This document shows, in pieces, positions 6,421 to 6,667 of a stretch of DNA of 6,667 nt. This stretch comes from Phycisphaerae bacterium (GTDB lineage Bacteria; Planctomycetota; Phycisphaerae; UBA1845; Fen-1342), in NCBI GenBank assembly GCA_026984555.1, contig JALSRY010000772.1, positions 1 through 6,667 of the forward strand. Reading direction: 5' to 3'. Both the position numbers and the translations under genes were made by a program. The notes under the pieces are model-generated. The model ran no database searches and was not told the DNA's origin. It saw nothing but the letters and a program-made list of their open reading frames with translations. The stretch's first letter is position 1. Each line of letters begins with the position of its first letter.

Positions 6421-6429
6421 CGATATACT
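6401..6429 (+). promoter_or_regulatory. Promoter for the HAF-like secreted protein gene
   Basis: TTCAAC (6401-6406) and TATACT (6424-6429) are separated by 17 bases. The -10 is strong and identical to those before the tRNA and rarA; the -35 is weak. The predicted start near 6436 gives a leader of about 83 bases before the ATG at 6519. Confidence 0.5.
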
Positions 6430-6445
6430 GGATCAACGAGCGAGT

Positions 6446-6462
6446 CGGCCGCGGTGCGGCTG
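6446..6462 (+). other. Leader hairpin upstream of the HAF-like gene
   Basis: CGGCCGC (6446-6452) pairs with GCGGCTG (6456-6462) around the loop GGT, with one G-T pair. A T-rich stretch including TTTTTGTTT (6476-6484) begins 13 bases later, too far for a standard intrinsic terminator. It lies within the predicted 5' leader. It may be a transcript-stability element or a poor attenuator. Confidence 0.3.
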
Positions 6463-6505
6463 CATGTTTGTTGCGTTTTTGTTTCAAATGCTCGTCATCG
6501 TTCTC

Positions 6506-6512
6506 AGGAGGG
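6506..6512 (+). promoter_or_regulatory. Strong ribosome binding site of the HAF-like gene
   Basis: AGGAGGG, a near-perfect Shine-Dalgarno sequence, ends six bases before the ATG at 6519. It is the best ribosome site in the window and decides the start. Confidence 0.8.
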
Positions 6513-6518
6513 TTCGAC

Positions 6519-6667
6519 ATGTCCGACCAGCGTACAAGAAACACTCACCCCTGGACCGTTTCGGTGGGAATCGGTTTGGCCGCCCTGTTGGCAATGCTGC
6601 CCGCGCGGGCGCAGCTTTTCACGGTCACGGATCTCGGGACGTTGCCCGGCGACACGTTCAGTTGGGG
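6519..6667 (+). CDS. Exported protein, probably HAF-repeat family, N-terminal part (3' partial)
   Basis: Only the first 49 codons are visible; the frame runs off the right edge without a stop. Residues 1-31 form a signal peptide: a polar, basic start (SDQRTRNTH), a hydrophobic core (VSVGIGLAALLAMLP), and a likely cleavage after ARA. The mature protein opens with LFTVTDLGTLPGDTFSW, which resembles the first unit of HAF-family extracellular repeat proteins (pattern roughly TDLGTLxGxxSxAxxIN). Such proteins are secreted and made of tandem units whose function is not established. If so, more repeats, and perhaps a C-terminal anchor or sorting domain, should follow outside the window. It is transcribed divergently from the propeller-dockerin gene. 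Export is well supported; the HAF assignment rests on a single repeat start. Confidence 0.72.
   Translation, partial: MSDQRTRNTHPWTVSVGIGLAALLAMLPARAQLFTVTDLGTLPGDTFSW

Overview
The window is GC-rich bacterial DNA. It most resembles a planctomycete, probably of the Phycisphaerae type. The main clue is a secreted protein on the minus strand that combines a seven-repeat FG-GAP/VCBS propeller with a C-terminal dockerin-like pair of EF-hands (LSDLSILLAHYG and LADLSMLLAHYG). This arrangement is common in Phycisphaerae and rare in most other phyla. A following gene that looks like a HAF-repeat secreted protein fits the same picture. The assignment is an inference, because no rRNA or other definitive marker is present.

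Layout from left to right: (i) Positions 2-730 hold the C-terminal part of a TolC-like outer-membrane efflux protein, whose start lies outside the window. (ii) Positions 803-977 hold a promoter and a complete tRNA-Ser(CGA) with a long variable arm. (iii) Positions 1106-4712 hold a tight plus-strand cluster of housekeeping genes: rarA (AAA+ replication-recombination ATPase), a 5-formyltetrahydrofolate cyclo-ligase gene overlapping rarA by three bases, and nadB (L-aspartate oxidase) 11 bases later. They are probably one transcript, and rarA may be leaderless. (iv) About 100 bases with a GC-rich hairpin separate nadB from a convergent gene. (v) Positions 4812-6248 on the minus strand encode the secreted propeller-dockerin protein. 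(vi) A divergent intergenic region of about 270 bases (6249-6518) carries a plus-strand promoter, three tandem 10-bp repeats and a leader hairpin. (vii) From 6519 a second exported protein begins and runs off the right edge.

The central genes serve genome maintenance, folate salvage and NAD synthesis. The two right-hand genes encode exported proteins and share one divergent control region, so they may be co-regulated.

I found no mobile element, CRISPR array, toxin-antitoxin pair or recognisable defence system. The most interesting points are the possible leaderless start of rarA, the phased 10-bp repeats between the divergent secreted-protein genes, and the repeat architecture of the propeller-dockerin protein. 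I see no clear evidence of a wholly new system.
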